Shown here piece by piece: positions 37,580 through 48,534 of a stretch of DNA of 64,000 bases. The translations under genes and the position numbers were made by a program. Location: assembly GCF_900094925.1 (NCBI RefSeq), contig NZ_FMAY01000004.1, forward strand, positions 290,406 to 354,405, in the 5' to 3' direction. The notes beneath the pieces are model-generated. The model was not told where the DNA came from, made no database searches, and worked only from the letters and a program-made list of their open reading frames with translations. Numbering within the stretch: position 1 is the stretch's first letter; each line of letters starts with the position of its first letter. The stretch comes from Kosakonia oryzendophytica. Lineage in GTDB: Bacteria; Pseudomonadota; Gammaproteobacteria; Enterobacterales; Enterobacteriaceae.

Positions 37580-39081
37580 AACGTCTGCTCCTTAATGCGG
37601 GCGTGAAAGCCCTGTAGTGCTTCAATCAAAATCTGGTAACGCGCGTATTTGCGCTGATAAGCGGCGTGGGCGGTCATGTCTGGTGTCAGGGTGCGAATGT
37701 CATGCTTTAAGGCCTGCTGCGCGTGGTGAAAGTCGCGGTACTCGCCGGTACCGACAAGGGCGGCAAGCGCCGCACCGAAACAGCCTGTCTCTTCCACCTG
37801 TGGCAGTTCGACGGGCAGTCCACTGACATCCGCCAGCATCTGCATCCACACATCGGAGTGCGCCGGACCGCCAGTGACGCGCAGTGCTTTAACGTGGGTA
37901 AAGCGTGCCAGCATGCGGTTAAGGTGCGTCATATGGCAGAACACCACCCCTTCGTAGACGGCCTGTAAAAGGTGCGCGCGGGTGTGCAGCGCCTGCATGC
38001 CGTAAAAACCGCTGGTCATCTCCAGACCCGCGTTGCTGCCATACAAAAACGGCAGGAAAAATAGCTCACTGCCCGCTTTTGGCAACGAGGCGACGGCGCG
38101 GTTTATCTCCTCAAACGACATGTCGCCCCACTGTGTGGTCAGCCACTCGAGGTTACCGGACGAGGTCGGGCTGGCTTCGTGCACAATGTACTGACCGTCG
38201 TTAACGTAGCGCCCGTAGACATAGGGGTGGGCTTCGTTGTCGCGAAGGCCATCCGCAATGCCGCTGGCCACGGCCCAGGTCCCCATTACCGCATTCAGCC
38301 GCTGTTCATCTTGCAGCCCGGCGCAGATCGCGGTGGAAACCACATCAAACAGACCGCCAACGACGGGCGTACCCGCCGCGAGACCGGTTATGGCGGCTGC
38401 CTGAGCGGTGATTTCCCCGCAGATGTCTGCTGAGCCCACAATCGGCGGCAACGCCGCATCAATTTCGCCAATCCCCAGCCACTGCGACAGACGTGCGTCG
38501 TAGCAACCTTGGGACATGTTGTAGAGGTTGGATTCCGAGATATTGCTCTCTTCACAGCCTTTGACGCCGGTCAGACACCAGCGCAAATAGTCGTGCCCCA
38601 TCAGTACACAGCCAATCTGCGCATAACGCTGCGGCTCGTTCTCTTTCAGCCAGCGCAGCAACGAGACCGGGTGACCTGTCCACAACGTCTGGCGGGTCAG
38701 CGGATAGAGCCGTTGTGGAATGCCATCCTGCTGCCAACGCTTCACTACCTCCAGCGCCCGGCGGTCGGACGAGAGCATCGCATTGCCCAGCGGCTGATCG
38801 TTTTTATCCAGCAAAAACAGCCCCTTGCCCTGTGCAGAAATACCCACGCCGCGAATGCGTTCGCCGGAGGTGTGGGTGCGTTGCAGCAAACGGGAAAGGG
38901 TCTGGGCGCAGACCGTCCACAACGCGTGCATGTCGCGTTCGGCATACCCGGGTTGCGGGCTAAGCGTCTTCAGAGACTGGCGTTCAATACCGTGCTCCCT
39001 GCCCTGGCTGTCATACAAACCGGCTTTCAGATAAGTACCGCCACAATCGATACCCAGCCAGAAGGTCTCTTTCTCACTCAT
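37576..39081 (-). CDS. lyxK: L-xylulose/3-keto-L-gulonate kinase (YiaP/LyxK)
   Basis: A FGGY-family carbohydrate kinase of 501 residues. It begins WLGIDCGGTYLKAGLYD (phosphate-binding loop), includes the FGGY repeats GISAQGKGLFLLD and TGHPVSLLRWL, and ends with the ADENOSINE loop RVTGGPAHSDVWMQM. It phosphorylates 3-keto-L-gulonate before decarboxylation by YiaQ. The ATG at 39081 gives MSEKETFWLGIDCGG; an upstream 21-residue extension enters a REP element and is unlikely. Confidence 0.95.
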   Translation of the reverse strand: MSEKETFWLGIDCGGTYLKAGLYDSQGREHGIERQSLKTLSPQPGYAERDMHALWTVCAQTLSRLLQRTHTSGERIRGVGISAQGKGLFLLDKNDQPLGNAMLSSDRRALEVVKRWQQDGIPQRLYPLTRQTLWTGHPVSLLRWLKENEPQRYAQIGCVLMGHDYLRWCLTGVKGCEESNISESNLYNMSQGCYDARLSQWLGIGEIDAALPPIVGSADICGEITAQAAAITGLAAGTPVVGGLFDVVSTAICAGLQDEQRLNAVMGTWAVASGIADGLRDNEAHPYVYGRYVNDGQYIVHEASPTSSGNLEWLTTQWGDMSFEEINRAVASLPKAGSELFFLPFLYGSNAGLEMTSGFYGMQALHTRAHLLQAVYEGVVFCHMTHLNRMLARFTHVKALRVTGGPAHSDVWMQMLADVSGLPVELPQVEETGCFGAALAALVGTGEYRDFHHAQQALKHDIRTLTPDMTAHAAYQRKYARYQILIEALQGFHARIKEQTL

Positions 39082-39102
39082 CGTCGTGCTCTCGTTTTTA
39101 TT

Positions 39103-39132
39103 GCCGGATGGCGTCGGCCTTATCCGGCTTAC
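39103..39132. repeat. REP element between lyxK and yiaX2
   Basis: GCCGGATGGCGTCGGCCTTATCC followed by GGCTTAC matches the REP consensus with a very short loop. A second palindrome, GCCCGG (39151-39156) with CCGGGC (39170-39175), lies beside it, giving a BIME-like pair inside the operon. Confidence 0.75.
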
Positions 39133-39181
39133 AGAATCGGTCATTCTTTTGCCCGGTCAGCCCGTACCGCCGGGCAGGTTG

Positions 39182-40501
39182 TCAGGCTTCGCGTTTACGG
39201 GTGCTGACCGGGCTGACAGAGACGTTTCCCGCGTCGCACTTCGCCGGGAGCAACAGCGCCATCAGCGCCGCCAGCGCCAGTGAAATGGCAAGGCAATACA
39301 CCCCAGCATCTTTGCTGTAGAGGTTGATCAGCACACCTACGGCATAGGGGCCGCAGAAACCACCGAGGTTGCCCAGCGCGTTAATCACCCCACGTGCCCC
39401 GCCCGCCATCTCTGCACTGAACAGACGTGCCGGAATGGTCCAGAACACACCCGCTGCCGATTGCAGAAAGAAACCGCACCCCACCAGCGCCGCATATGAC
39501 AGCCAGATGCTCTCTTTCAGCGCCACGGAGAGGAACATGCACAGCGCAAATCCCAGCAGCGGGACAGAAACGAACAGTTTGCGTTTACCGGTACGATCAG
39601 AAAGGGACGAGAAGAGGAACATCCCGGCAATGGCCCCGATGTACGGCAGGATGGCGAGCATGCCCACCTGCCCCATGGTGCTGTGGGTTAACTCTTTCAG
39701 AATGGTCGGCAACCACAGGGTGTAACCGTAAATCCCGGTCTGATAGAAGAAGTTGAGGGCGATCAGTTGCCACATGGTTCTGTCGGACAGCACGGCGCTC
39801 AACGAGGCGTTTTTCACCTCTTTGCCAGCAATTGCGCGTTGCTCAGCGGCCAGTGTCTCCACCAGATATTTTTTCTCTGCTTCGGTGATCCAGCGGGCTT
39901 CCTGCGGACGGTCATAAATCGTCAGTGCCCACAGCACCAGCACCACCAGTGAGAGCAGACCTTCAATAATAAACAGCCAGCGCCAGTCCAGCGCGGTGAT
40001 GATCCAGCCGGAAAGCGGCGCGGTTACAATACCGGCAATCGGCACAAACATGATCACAATGGCATTGGCACGCCCGCGTTCCGCATCCGGAAACCAGTTA
40101 CTGATCATCGTCAGCACCACTGGCAACATACCGCCTTCCGCTACACCAAGTAGGAAGCGCAGCGCCAGCAGTTGATACTGATGGGTAACAATACCGGTCA
40201 GGACGGAGATCACCGCCCAGGCCACCAGCGACCAGCCAATGAATTTTTTGCCACTGCCGTGAACGGCGATTTTGCCGCCCGGCACCTGCAAAAACAGATA
40301 ACCAATAAAGAAAATGCCTCCGGCGAGGCCAGCCATGGATGCAGAAATTCCTAATTCCTGATCCATCCCGCCAGGCATGGCGAACGCGATATTCACGCGG
40401 TCCATATACGAAATAATACAAGCGATAAGAATAGGAGGAATTATTCTTAACCAGCGCTGGCGCGGAATATCCGCAGATGTAGAGTAAGAGGACGTATTCA
40501 T
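39182..40501 (-). CDS. yiaX2: MFS transporter YiaX2 (anion:cation symporter family)
   Basis: A 12-helix major-facilitator transporter of about 439 residues, in the anion:cation symporter group. Family motifs include IISYMDRVNIAFAMPG in helix 1, GRANAIVIMFVPIAG and DWRWLFIIEG. Its place between yiaX1 and lyxK matches the Klebsiella pneumoniae yiaKLX1X2PQRS operon, where the system is needed for aerobic L-ascorbate use. It replaces the TRAP transporter yiaMNO of E. coli. Start is uncertain between 40501 and 40510. Confidence 0.9.
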   Translation of the reverse strand: MNTSSYSTSADIPRQRWLRIIPPILIACIISYMDRVNIAFAMPGGMDQELGISASMAGLAGGIFFIGYLFLQVPGGKIAVHGSGKKFIGWSLVAWAVISVLTGIVTHQYQLLALRFLLGVAEGGMLPVVLTMISNWFPDAERGRANAIVIMFVPIAGIVTAPLSGWIITALDWRWLFIIEGLLSLVVLVLWALTIYDRPQEARWITEAEKKYLVETLAAEQRAIAGKEVKNASLSAVLSDRTMWQLIALNFFYQTGIYGYTLWLPTILKELTHSTMGQVGMLAILPYIGAIAGMFLFSSLSDRTGKRKLFVSVPLLGFALCMFLSVALKESIWLSYAALVGCGFFLQSAAGVFWTIPARLFSAEMAGGARGVINALGNLGGFCGPYAVGVLINLYSKDAGVYCLAISLALAALMALLLPAKCDAGNVSVSPVSTRKREA

Positions 40502-40553
40502 AATTAGCATCTCGTTAAAAGTAACTGGTATGCGATGTCAGATATTTTTGTAT

Positions 40554-41489
40554 TTATTGTCTGGCTTTCTGTAAGGCGTTAATGCCGTCGCGTAATATAT
40601 TCACGCGATGTTCCACACTGGCGTTGGCATCAATTTCCAGTAATTTAATACCGGTAAAGGACAAACTTTCTGGCGCAGCGACCTGATATAAGGCTTTGGC
40701 ACTGTCGACAGTTAATAAACTCTCCGGGCAGAACGGCGCGAACGGTGCGTGCAGATCCTGCCACTCCCCGTACGGGCCGTTTTCCGTGGTACCGGAAAAC
40801 ATCAGCCCACGCAGTTTTCCTGCTTGTTGCGCCTGACGGGTATGGGCCAGCGGTAGCGTGGTGTTGCGCCCTTCAATGGCGGAACGCGCCCAGTTAATGC
40901 ACACACCGATGTCATAACCCGCCAACGTCTCCAGCACGTTCTCCAGCGGTAAAAACCCTTTGCGCGGCGCAGTGGCATTCATGGCATCACAGTGTTCCAG
41001 TACCAGTTCGCACGTCCAGTCCCAACGGGCTATCTCCTTGATAGAGCGGGCAAACGCCTCGGTGGCCTGTTCCACGCTGGCACTGCCCGCCAAAGGCGCA
41101 GCCTGCATTTCCAGCGCGACAACTTTGCCGGGGACACGGGCATTCAGCGCAGCGATCTTGTCATGCACATGACGGTAATACGCCACGCAGGCGCGGCGCT
41201 GCGCTTCATCACTGGAGGCGAGACCAAAACCGCGTTCGCCACCGCCACGGCGACGCATGGTTTCCATCACCGCCGTGACGACAATGTGCCACTCGCCCGG
41301 CGTATGCGTTAACAACCATTCGTCACCCAGCGGGTGCAGGTTTTCCAGGCACGGCTGCTCCAGCCCGGCAATGTGCGGGGTATCCGCCAGTTGCCGCCAG
41401 AAATCCCGTTCTTGTTGCTCCCCTTGTTGGTGAAAAGAAGGCGCGCAGGGATACGCGCCGATAATATACCCGGCGTTATGACGCTTCAT
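40554..41489 (-). CDS. yiaX1: YiaX1, DUF4862 family protein
   Basis: A 311-residue protein of unknown activity that corresponds by position to yiaX1 of Klebsiella. It has no signal or membrane segment. Visible features are the start [16 protein letters not shown], a His/Glu-rich region ([20 protein letters not shown]) and [12 protein letters not shown]. The pattern of acidic residues and His at strand ends is like a TIM-barrel sugar isomerase/epimerase, which would suit a lactone- or sugar-acid-processing step; this is an inference. Confidence 0.85.
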   Translation of the reverse strand: MKRHNAGYIIGAYPCAPSFHQQGEQQERDFWRQLADTPHIAGLEQPCLENLHPLGDEWLLTHTPGEWHIVVTAVMETMRRRGGGERGFGLASSDEAQRRACVAYYRHVHDKIAALNARVPGKVVALEMQAAPLAGSASVEQATEAFARSIKEIARWDWTCELVLEHCDAMNATAPRKGFLPLENVLETLAGYDIGVCINWARSAIEGRNTTLPLAHTRQAQQAGKLRGLMFSGTTENGPYGEWQDLHAPFAPFCPESLLTVDSAKALYQVAAPESLSFTGIKLLEIDANASVEHRVNILRDGINALQKARQ

Positions 41490-41513
41490 ATTTAGCTCCT
41501 GCTTATTCGCGAA

Positions 41514-42990
<1,477 letters not shown>

Positions 42991-43236
42991 CTTTTTCTCC
43001 TGGTTGCATCACACTTCTGTGCTGTTTTTTATACCCCTTAATTTCAAAATACGAAATACCATTCCACATAACAAAACACTGATGTGTGATCCACGCTTCA
43101 CTTTAAATTTCTAAATTGATTATTATCAAAGACTTATAAACATGATCTGATTTTGTGTGGCCCGTTCCATTTTGCGCTAGTATTGAGGCTGGCAAAATTA
43201 ACGGGTCCAAAAGCGGCAGGAAGCGAGAACGCATCA
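42991..43236. promoter_or_regulatory. yiaK-yiaJ divergent control region
   Basis: These 246 A+T-rich bases separate the yia operon from its repressor. They should contain the YiaJ operator and probably a CRP site. I see partial CRP-like half-sites (TGTGATCCACGC, 43084-43095, with CTTCAC) but no full palindrome, so no operator is assigned precisely. Confidence 0.45.
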
Positions 43237-44031
43237 ATGCAAGACGAAAAAGAGAAACCGGCGGGCAGTCAAAGCCTGTTCCGCGGATTACAACTGCTGG
43301 ATATTCTGAGTAACTACCCGAATGGCTGTCCCTTAGCCCATCTGTCCGAACTGGCGCAGTTGAATAAAAGCACTGTCCACCGTTTGTTACAGGGGCTGCA
43401 ATCGTGCGGTTATGTCAAACCGGCACCCGCAGCAGGGAGCTACCGGCTGACCACCAAATGTATCGCCATCGGGCAAAAAGCGTTGTCTTCGCTGAATATT
43501 ATTCACGTGGCCGCCCCCCATCTTGAAGCCCTCAATCTGGCGATCGGGGAAACCATCAACTTTTCCACACGCGAAGATGACCACGCGATTTTAATTTATA
43601 AATTAGAACCCACTACCGGCATGTTAAGAACGCGGGCCTATATTGGGCAGCATCAGGAGTTATATTGCTCCGCAATGGGCAAAATATATATGGCTTTCGG
43701 TCAGCCGGAATATGTTGAGCAATACTGGAAAAGCCATCGCGAACATATTAAACCGCTCACCCGTTACACCATTGATAAGCTCGATGTGATGCAACAGGAG
43801 TTGAAAGAGATCCGCGCACAGAAATGGGCAAAAGACCGAGAAGAGAATGAGTTAGGCGTCTCCTGCCTGGCGGTTCCGGTGTTCGACATTTATGGTCGGG
43901 TGCCTTATGCCGTGTCTATTTCTTTATCCACTTCACGCCTTGAATTATTAGGCGAAACGCGTCTGCTTGAGGCGCTACAAAATACCGCCAAAGAAATTTC
44001 ACGGGAATTAGGTTACGAAGCCGACGTGTAA
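43237..44031 (+). CDS. yiaJ: IclR-family repressor YiaJ
   Basis: A 264-residue IclR-type regulator that represses the yia operon in E. coli and Klebsiella. The winged helix-turn-helix occupies the first 80 residues (LAHLSELAQLNKSTVHRLLQ), followed by the effector-binding GAF-like domain with DREENELGVSCLAVPVFD. The start at 43237 gives MQDEKEKPAGSQSLFRGL, which aligns with the E. coli protein. The upstream extension of 28 codons is not supported. Confidence 0.95.
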   Translation: MQDEKEKPAGSQSLFRGLQLLDILSNYPNGCPLAHLSELAQLNKSTVHRLLQGLQSCGYVKPAPAAGSYRLTTKCIAIGQKALSSLNIIHVAAPHLEALNLAIGETINFSTREDDHAILIYKLEPTTGMLRTRAYIGQHQELYCSAMGKIYMAFGQPEYVEQYWKSHREHIKPLTRYTIDKLDVMQQELKEIRAQKWAKDREENELGVSCLAVPVFDIYGRVPYAVSISLSTSRLELLGETRLLEALQNTAKEISRELGYEADV

Positions 44032-44043
44032 AACAGGTGCCCG

Positions 44044-44790
44044 TTAGCTTTTTTTTAGCAGCGGGCAGTTATGACAATACTCCACCGGTTGTGATGCCTT
44101 GTAATAAAAACAGCAGGTGCGACGAAAACGCACCGGCTGCCCTGCCGCATTGTTTTGCAACGGTCGACGAAAGCGTTTTAACGGGTTCCATGCCAGCCCA
44201 AACTGTTCCGGCTCAGCCTGTTCCAGCAGCCAGTGGAAATCCGCCTGCCGACGCTGTTCCTGCACCGCATCCAGCGTCTCCATACGACCCTGGTACAGCG
44301 AATAGATCCGCACGGCAGTGTTTTCCCACAAGATAGCCTCCGGCACACCGCTTACCCGCGTCAGGCTTTGCCACAGTGGCGCAAAATAGCCCTTAAACAA
44401 CGTGCTGACTATCTCCGCACGCCAGCTCTCACGTTCCCCAGAGAAGGCCAGCGTGGTCGTAAAATCCGCAGGTAATGAAGAGCGCCACATCCCCTTATCG
44501 TGCGCATACTCCAGTCGACTGTCGGTTAACGACAATAGCAGACCTTTATCAAACACCGTCATGGCATACAGCACATTGCCGGAGGCGAGAAACGCCAGCC
44601 GTTTGGCAAGCAACGACGCGGCGATCGCCAGATCCGGCGCGCCCAGAAGCATCATCACCCGTTGCAACACTGCGCGGCAGGTATCGTCATCCAGCATGGC
44701 GGACGCGGGCACGCTGCGTTCATCTGCCTGCGCCTGACTGCACAGACGAAACGTGTTTTGCAGCCAGGCGTACTCTTCAGGACTCAGCAT
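44044..44790 (-). CDS. FhuF-like siderophore-iron reductase
   Basis: A 248-residue cytosolic reductase that probably removes iron from imported ferric siderophore. The C-terminus carries the family's cysteine motif, CC-x11-CxxC (CCFYYKASQPVEYCHNCP), which binds a [2Fe-2S] cluster in E. coli FhuF. FhuF-type reductases favour hydroxamate siderophores. The start at 44790 overlaps the ATPase gene by 14 bases, and an upstream extension of 33 residues is unlikely. It is the last gene of the uptake operon. Confidence 0.85.
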   Translation of the reverse strand: MLSPEEYAWLQNTFRLCSQAQADERSVPASAMLDDDTCRAVLQRVMMLLGAPDLAIAASLLAKRLAFLASGNVLYAMTVFDKGLLLSLTDSRLEYAHDKGMWRSSLPADFTTTLAFSGERESWRAEIVSTLFKGYFAPLWQSLTRVSGVPEAILWENTAVRIYSLYQGRMETLDAVQEQRRQADFHWLLEQAEPEQFGLAWNPLKRFRRPLQNNAAGQPVRFRRTCCFYYKASQPVEYCHNCPLLKKS

Positions 44791-45571
44791 GCAACTCACC
44801 GGGAAAAGGGATACACAGCGGTGTGTGGAAAAAGGGATCGTCGATGATGCGGCAACGCAGGTTAAACACATCCTGCACCAGTGTTTCACTCATGATCTGC
44901 TGCGGCGCGCCCTGCGCATAGACGCGCCCGTCATGCACTGCCACCAGATGGTCAGCATAGCGGCAGGCCAGATTGAGATCGTGCAGCACCATCACAATGG
45001 TTTTTCCCTGCTGGCGATTGAGCATGCGTAACAGTTCAAGGATCTCAATCTGATGCGCCAGGTCGAGATAGGTCGTGGGTTCGTCTAATAACAACGTACC
45101 GGTGCCTTGCGCCAGCGTCATGGCGATCCACACGCGCTGTCGCTGCCCACCGGAGAGCGCATCCACCGGACGGTGCTGTAAAGCGGCGGTGCCCGTCAGG
45201 CGCAATGCCTCATTGACCTGCTGATCGTCCTCTTCAGACCACTGGCGTAACCAGTTCTGCCAGGGAAAACGCCCAAGGCTGACCAACTGGCGGACGGTGA
45301 TCCCCTCTGGTGCAATCGGGGTTTGCGGCAGGATCGCCAGCTTTTGTGCCACCTGTTGCGTGGCGCTGGCGTGGATATCCAGGCCATCGAGAATGACACG
45401 ACCGGACTGCGGCGTTAACAGGCGCGCCATCGCTTTTAGCAGCGTGCTTTTGCCACAGCCGTTGCTGCCAATCAGCACCGAGACGCGTCCTGCGGGCAGG
45501 CTCAGATCCAGCGCATTGATCACCGTTTGCTGTTGATAGCTGACGCTAAGCTTGTCAGTTGAAAGAGACAC
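44777..45571 (-). CDS. Iron-siderophore ABC transporter ATPase (FecE-like)
   Basis: A 264-residue ATPase. Motifs in order: Walker A GSNGCGKST, signature LSGGQRQRVWIAM, Walker B LLLDEPTTYLDL and the switch histidine in MVLHDLN. It powers import through the two permeases encoded upstream. It starts 15 bases after the second permease gene. Confidence 0.95.
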   Translation of the reverse strand: MSLSTDKLSVSYQQQTVINALDLSLPAGRVSVLIGSNGCGKSTLLKAMARLLTPQSGRVILDGLDIHASATQQVAQKLAILPQTPIAPEGITVRQLVSLGRFPWQNWLRQWSEEDDQQVNEALRLTGTAALQHRPVDALSGGQRQRVWIAMTLAQGTGTLLLDEPTTYLDLAHQIEILELLRMLNRQQGKTIVMVLHDLNLACRYADHLVAVHDGRVYAQGAPQQIMSETLVQDVFNLRCRIIDDPFFHTPLCIPFPGELHAES

Positions 45572-45586
45572 AGGTTCCTCATTGCA

Positions 45587-46618
45587 TTACGTCCGCTGCC
45601 GGATAAGCAGCCACAAAAAGAATGGCGCACCGGCAAGCGCCACAAAAATACCGGCCGGGAGATCGGCGGGCCGGAACAGCGTTCGTGCCGCCAGATCGGC
45701 AATCATTACCATCACACCCCCACCACTTACTGCCACGCAGGCCTGGCCGACAATGCCGTTACGCACCCACAACCGGGCAATGTGCGGTGCAATCAACCCG
45801 ACAAATGCCATCGCCCCCACCTGCGCAATCGCGCCGCCCGCCAGCACCACACAGCCGAGCATCAGCAACACGCGAACCGTGTTCACCCGAATCCCTAACC
45901 CCAGCGCCTGCTCATCATTCAGTTGCAGTACTTTCAGGTAACGAATAAGAGAACACAGCAGCGGAACCGCCCACAGATAAACGGCAAGCAGGTGCAGCAC
46001 TTTTTCCCATGTGGCGGCGTACACGCTGCCGCTCAGCCAGACCCATGCCGACAGTGTGGTGGTGAGCGGGCTGAACACCAGCACCAGCGATACAATCGCG
46101 CCCGCCAGCGCTGAAACGCCGACGCCCGTCAGGATCAGCCGCAGCGGCGTGAGCCCTTTGCGCCAACTGAGCAGAAAAACCAGCCCCACCGCACAGGCTG
46201 CGCCGGCCATCGCCGCATAAGGCAGCATGCCGCTGCCATACTGCAAACTGAAGCCCGCCAGCCAGATCAATGCGCCCGCGCTGGCTCCGGTGGTAACCCC
46301 CAGCGTATCCGGTGAGGCCAGCGGGTTACGTACCAGTGTCTGGATAATCAGCCCTGCGATACCGAGGCCGCCACCCGCCAGTAACGCCAGCGCCACACGG
46401 GGTAAACGCAATTCATGGATAATAAAACTCTGTGGCGATGCGTCCGGACTGAGCAACAGTGCGAAAGTTCGCGAAAGCGGCAGCAACACATCGCCAATAC
46501 TTAACGACACCAGCGCCAGCAGCAGCGTCACAAGCAGGCAACTGAGCACCAGCGGAACACGCCCGCGTGCCGACTGGCGGGAAAACACGCCCCAACGCAA
46601 CACCGGATTACCCCGCAT
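45587..46618 (-). CDS. Iron-siderophore ABC transporter permease (FecCD family), second
   Basis: A 343-residue FecCD-type permease with about ten hydrophobic segments. Family motifs include RLPRVALALLAGGGLGIAG, RNPLASPDTLGVTTGA and GLIAPHIARLW, the last part of the coupling loop that contacts the ATPase. The start at 46618 overlaps the other permease gene by 11 bases; the frame extends 14 residues upstream without support. Confidence 0.93.
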   Translation of the reverse strand: MRGNPVLRWGVFSRQSARGRVPLVLSCLLVTLLLALVSLSIGDVLLPLSRTFALLLSPDASPQSFIIHELRLPRVALALLAGGGLGIAGLIIQTLVRNPLASPDTLGVTTGASAGALIWLAGFSLQYGSGMLPYAAMAGAACAVGLVFLLSWRKGLTPLRLILTGVGVSALAGAIVSLVLVFSPLTTTLSAWVWLSGSVYAATWEKVLHLLAVYLWAVPLLCSLIRYLKVLQLNDEQALGLGIRVNTVRVLLMLGCVVLAGGAIAQVGAMAFVGLIAPHIARLWVRNGIVGQACVAVSGGGVMVMIADLAARTLFRPADLPAGIFVALAGAPFFLWLLIRQRT

Positions 46619-47588
46619 GGCTCCCCCTTCGCTGCGCCAGCATGATAAAAAATGGCGCACCCAGCAGTGCGGTCATCACGCCAACCGGCACCTCCTGCGG
46701 CACAATGATCAACCTGGCGGTGATATCGGCCGCCAGCAGCAGTAACGCGCCCAGCAGTGCACAAGCGGGTAAGGTCCGACGTAAATCGCTGCCGAAGATC
46801 TGGCGAACAATATGCGGGACCACCAGCCCGACAAAACCGATATTACCGGCCAGCGCCACCGCGCAGCCTGCAAGGCCAACCACCAACATGCAGGCAATCA
46901 GCCGCACCCGGGCAATGTTCTGCCCCAGCCCACGGGCGATCGTTTCCCCGGCGTTCAGTACATTCATCTGGCGCGAGAACAGCACCGCAATCACCATCAG
47001 CCCGGTGCCCGGCAACAGCAGCGGATAAAGCCGCGTCGCATCACTGGCGGACAGACTGCCCGCCAGCCAGAACAGCATCGTATCGAGGCTTTGCTGATCA
47101 ATAACGAGGATCGCCTGGGTGAAGGCGTTACACAGCGCGGTGATCGCCACCCCGGCCAGCACCAGCCGCAGCGGATTAAGCTGACCTTGGCTGACGTTAC
47201 TGACAAACCACACCAGCATGCCGGTGGTACACGCGCCGAGAAACGCCAGCAGCAGAGTGATCCACGGGTCGCCAATGGAAAACAGCGTACCGGCCAGCAC
47301 AATCATCAGCGCCGCCCCGGCATTCACGCCAAACAGCCCCGGCGCAGCCAGCGGGTTACGGGTTAAGGCCTGCATCAGCGCCCCGGCAACCGCCAGAAAC
47401 GCGCCCACACACATCGCCAGTACCGTGCGCGGCAAACGCGAGGTCTGAATAATGGTATCCGCCGCGCGGGTCGCCTCCGGGTGCAGCAGAGCAGCGGCAA
47501 TCTGCGTCGGGGTATACCAGCCCGCGCCCGCCATCATGCTGAGCAATGCCAGTACTCCCAGCAAAAGCGCGCAGAGCAGAAACTTCAT
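46608..47588 (-). CDS. Iron-siderophore ABC transporter permease (FecCD family), first
   Basis: A 326-residue FecCD-type permease. It shows SRLPRTVLAMCVGAFLAVAG, RNPLAAPGLFGVNAGA and GFVGLVVPHIVRQI. The ATG at 47588 forms an ATGA overlap with the binding-protein gene; a longer in-frame opening reads back through that gene and is a shadow. With its neighbour it forms a heterodimeric membrane channel. Confidence 0.93.
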   Translation of the reverse strand: MKFLLCALLLGVLALLSMMAGAGWYTPTQIAAALLHPEATRAADTIIQTSRLPRTVLAMCVGAFLAVAGALMQALTRNPLAAPGLFGVNAGAALMIVLAGTLFSIGDPWITLLLAFLGACTTGMLVWFVSNVSQGQLNPLRLVLAGVAITALCNAFTQAILVIDQQSLDTMLFWLAGSLSASDATRLYPLLLPGTGLMVIAVLFSRQMNVLNAGETIARGLGQNIARVRLIACMLVVGLAGCAVALAGNIGFVGLVVPHIVRQIFGSDLRRTLPACALLGALLLLAADITARLIIVPQEVPVGVMTALLGAPFFIMLAQRRGSHAG

Positions 47589-48499
47589 TGCCCCTCCCCG
47601 CGCACAAAACGCTCTACATCGTCCACGATGTGATTCGCCCCCAGAATCCCGCCGGAGAGGCTCCAGGGCACACTGTCCACCGTCATAATGCGCCGCGCTT
47701 TTACTGCCCGCAGTTGCTGCCACAGCGGGTGGGCAATCAATCGCTGGTACTGGCGGTCAATGGCCGGGGTGTTGGCGCGTAGCAGGATGAAAAAGAGATC
47801 CGCATCCAGCAGCGGGATGTTCTCCAGCGTGGAGAAGCGCAGCGAGGCGCTACGGGTTTGCGCCGCCTGAGCATTCCACCTAAAGCCCAGTTCTGACATC
47901 ACCGAGCCAGGAAAACTGTGTGCCACATAGCTACGGATGTGATCCGGGCGAACTTCAATCACCGATACCTGCGGCGGGCTTTGCGCAGAAAACTGCCGCA
48001 CCATTGAGGCCTTGATTGCCGCCACACGGCTGTCCCAGCGTTGCAGCAGCATCGCAGCAGCAGGGCTCAGGCCAAGCGCATCGGCCACCACGGTCAGCGT
48101 TTTTTTAAACTCAAACACATCATCCAGCAGCGTGACCGGGGCGATCTTCGCCATTACGGGCACGATATCCTGGTGGCGAAAGCGCGACGCAAAGATGCGA
48201 TCCGGTTGCAACATGGCGATTTTTTCCAGCGCGGGCTGCGTTTCGAGTCCCAGTTGCGCCACCGTGGACACCATCGGACGCAAATAGCGGTACACCGGTT
48301 TTTCCGCCCACGACTCAACGATGCCGCACGGTGTCACACCGAGCGCCACCAGGCTGTCCGTCGCGCCCTGGAACAGAGAAACCACGCGCGGTAAACGGGG
48401 TGTAGCGGCAAATAGCGACGGCGACAAACCGCCAAACAAGAGTGCCTGGAGTAATCGTCTGCGCCGCAGCGAGCAATAAACAGAAGTCATCATCGTCAA
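47585..48499 (-). CDS. Periplasmic ferric-siderophore binding protein
   Basis: A roughly 302-residue FepB/FhuD-family solute-binding protein. It has an arginine-rich N-region and hydrophobic core typical of a signal (RRRRLLQALLFGGLSPSLFA), then the two-lobed fold with RVVSLFQGATDSLVALG and HPLWQQLRAVKARRIMTVD. The arginine pair (RRRR) could permit Tat export, though a consensus SRRxFLK is absent. The start may be 48499, 48493 or 48490. It lies next to the receptor gene. Confidence 0.88.
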   Translation of the reverse strand: MTMMTSVYCSLRRRRLLQALLFGGLSPSLFAATPRLPRVVSLFQGATDSLVALGVTPCGIVESWAEKPVYRYLRPMVSTVAQLGLETQPALEKIAMLQPDRIFASRFRHQDIVPVMAKIAPVTLLDDVFEFKKTLTVVADALGLSPAAAMLLQRWDSRVAAIKASMVRQFSAQSPPQVSVIEVRPDHIRSYVAHSFPGSVMSELGFRWNAQAAQTRSASLRFSTLENIPLLDADLFFILLRANTPAIDRQYQRLIAHPLWQQLRAVKARRIMTVDSVPWSLSGGILGANHIVDDVERFVRGEGQ

Positions 48500-48534
48500 T
48501 CCGTGCTGTCGCCCCTTTTCAGAGGCGACGCGGG

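Noticed and set aside
42991..43236. A defined CRP site in front of yiaK
   Set aside because: Only half-sites are visible and their spacing does not match the 16-base CRP palindrome.
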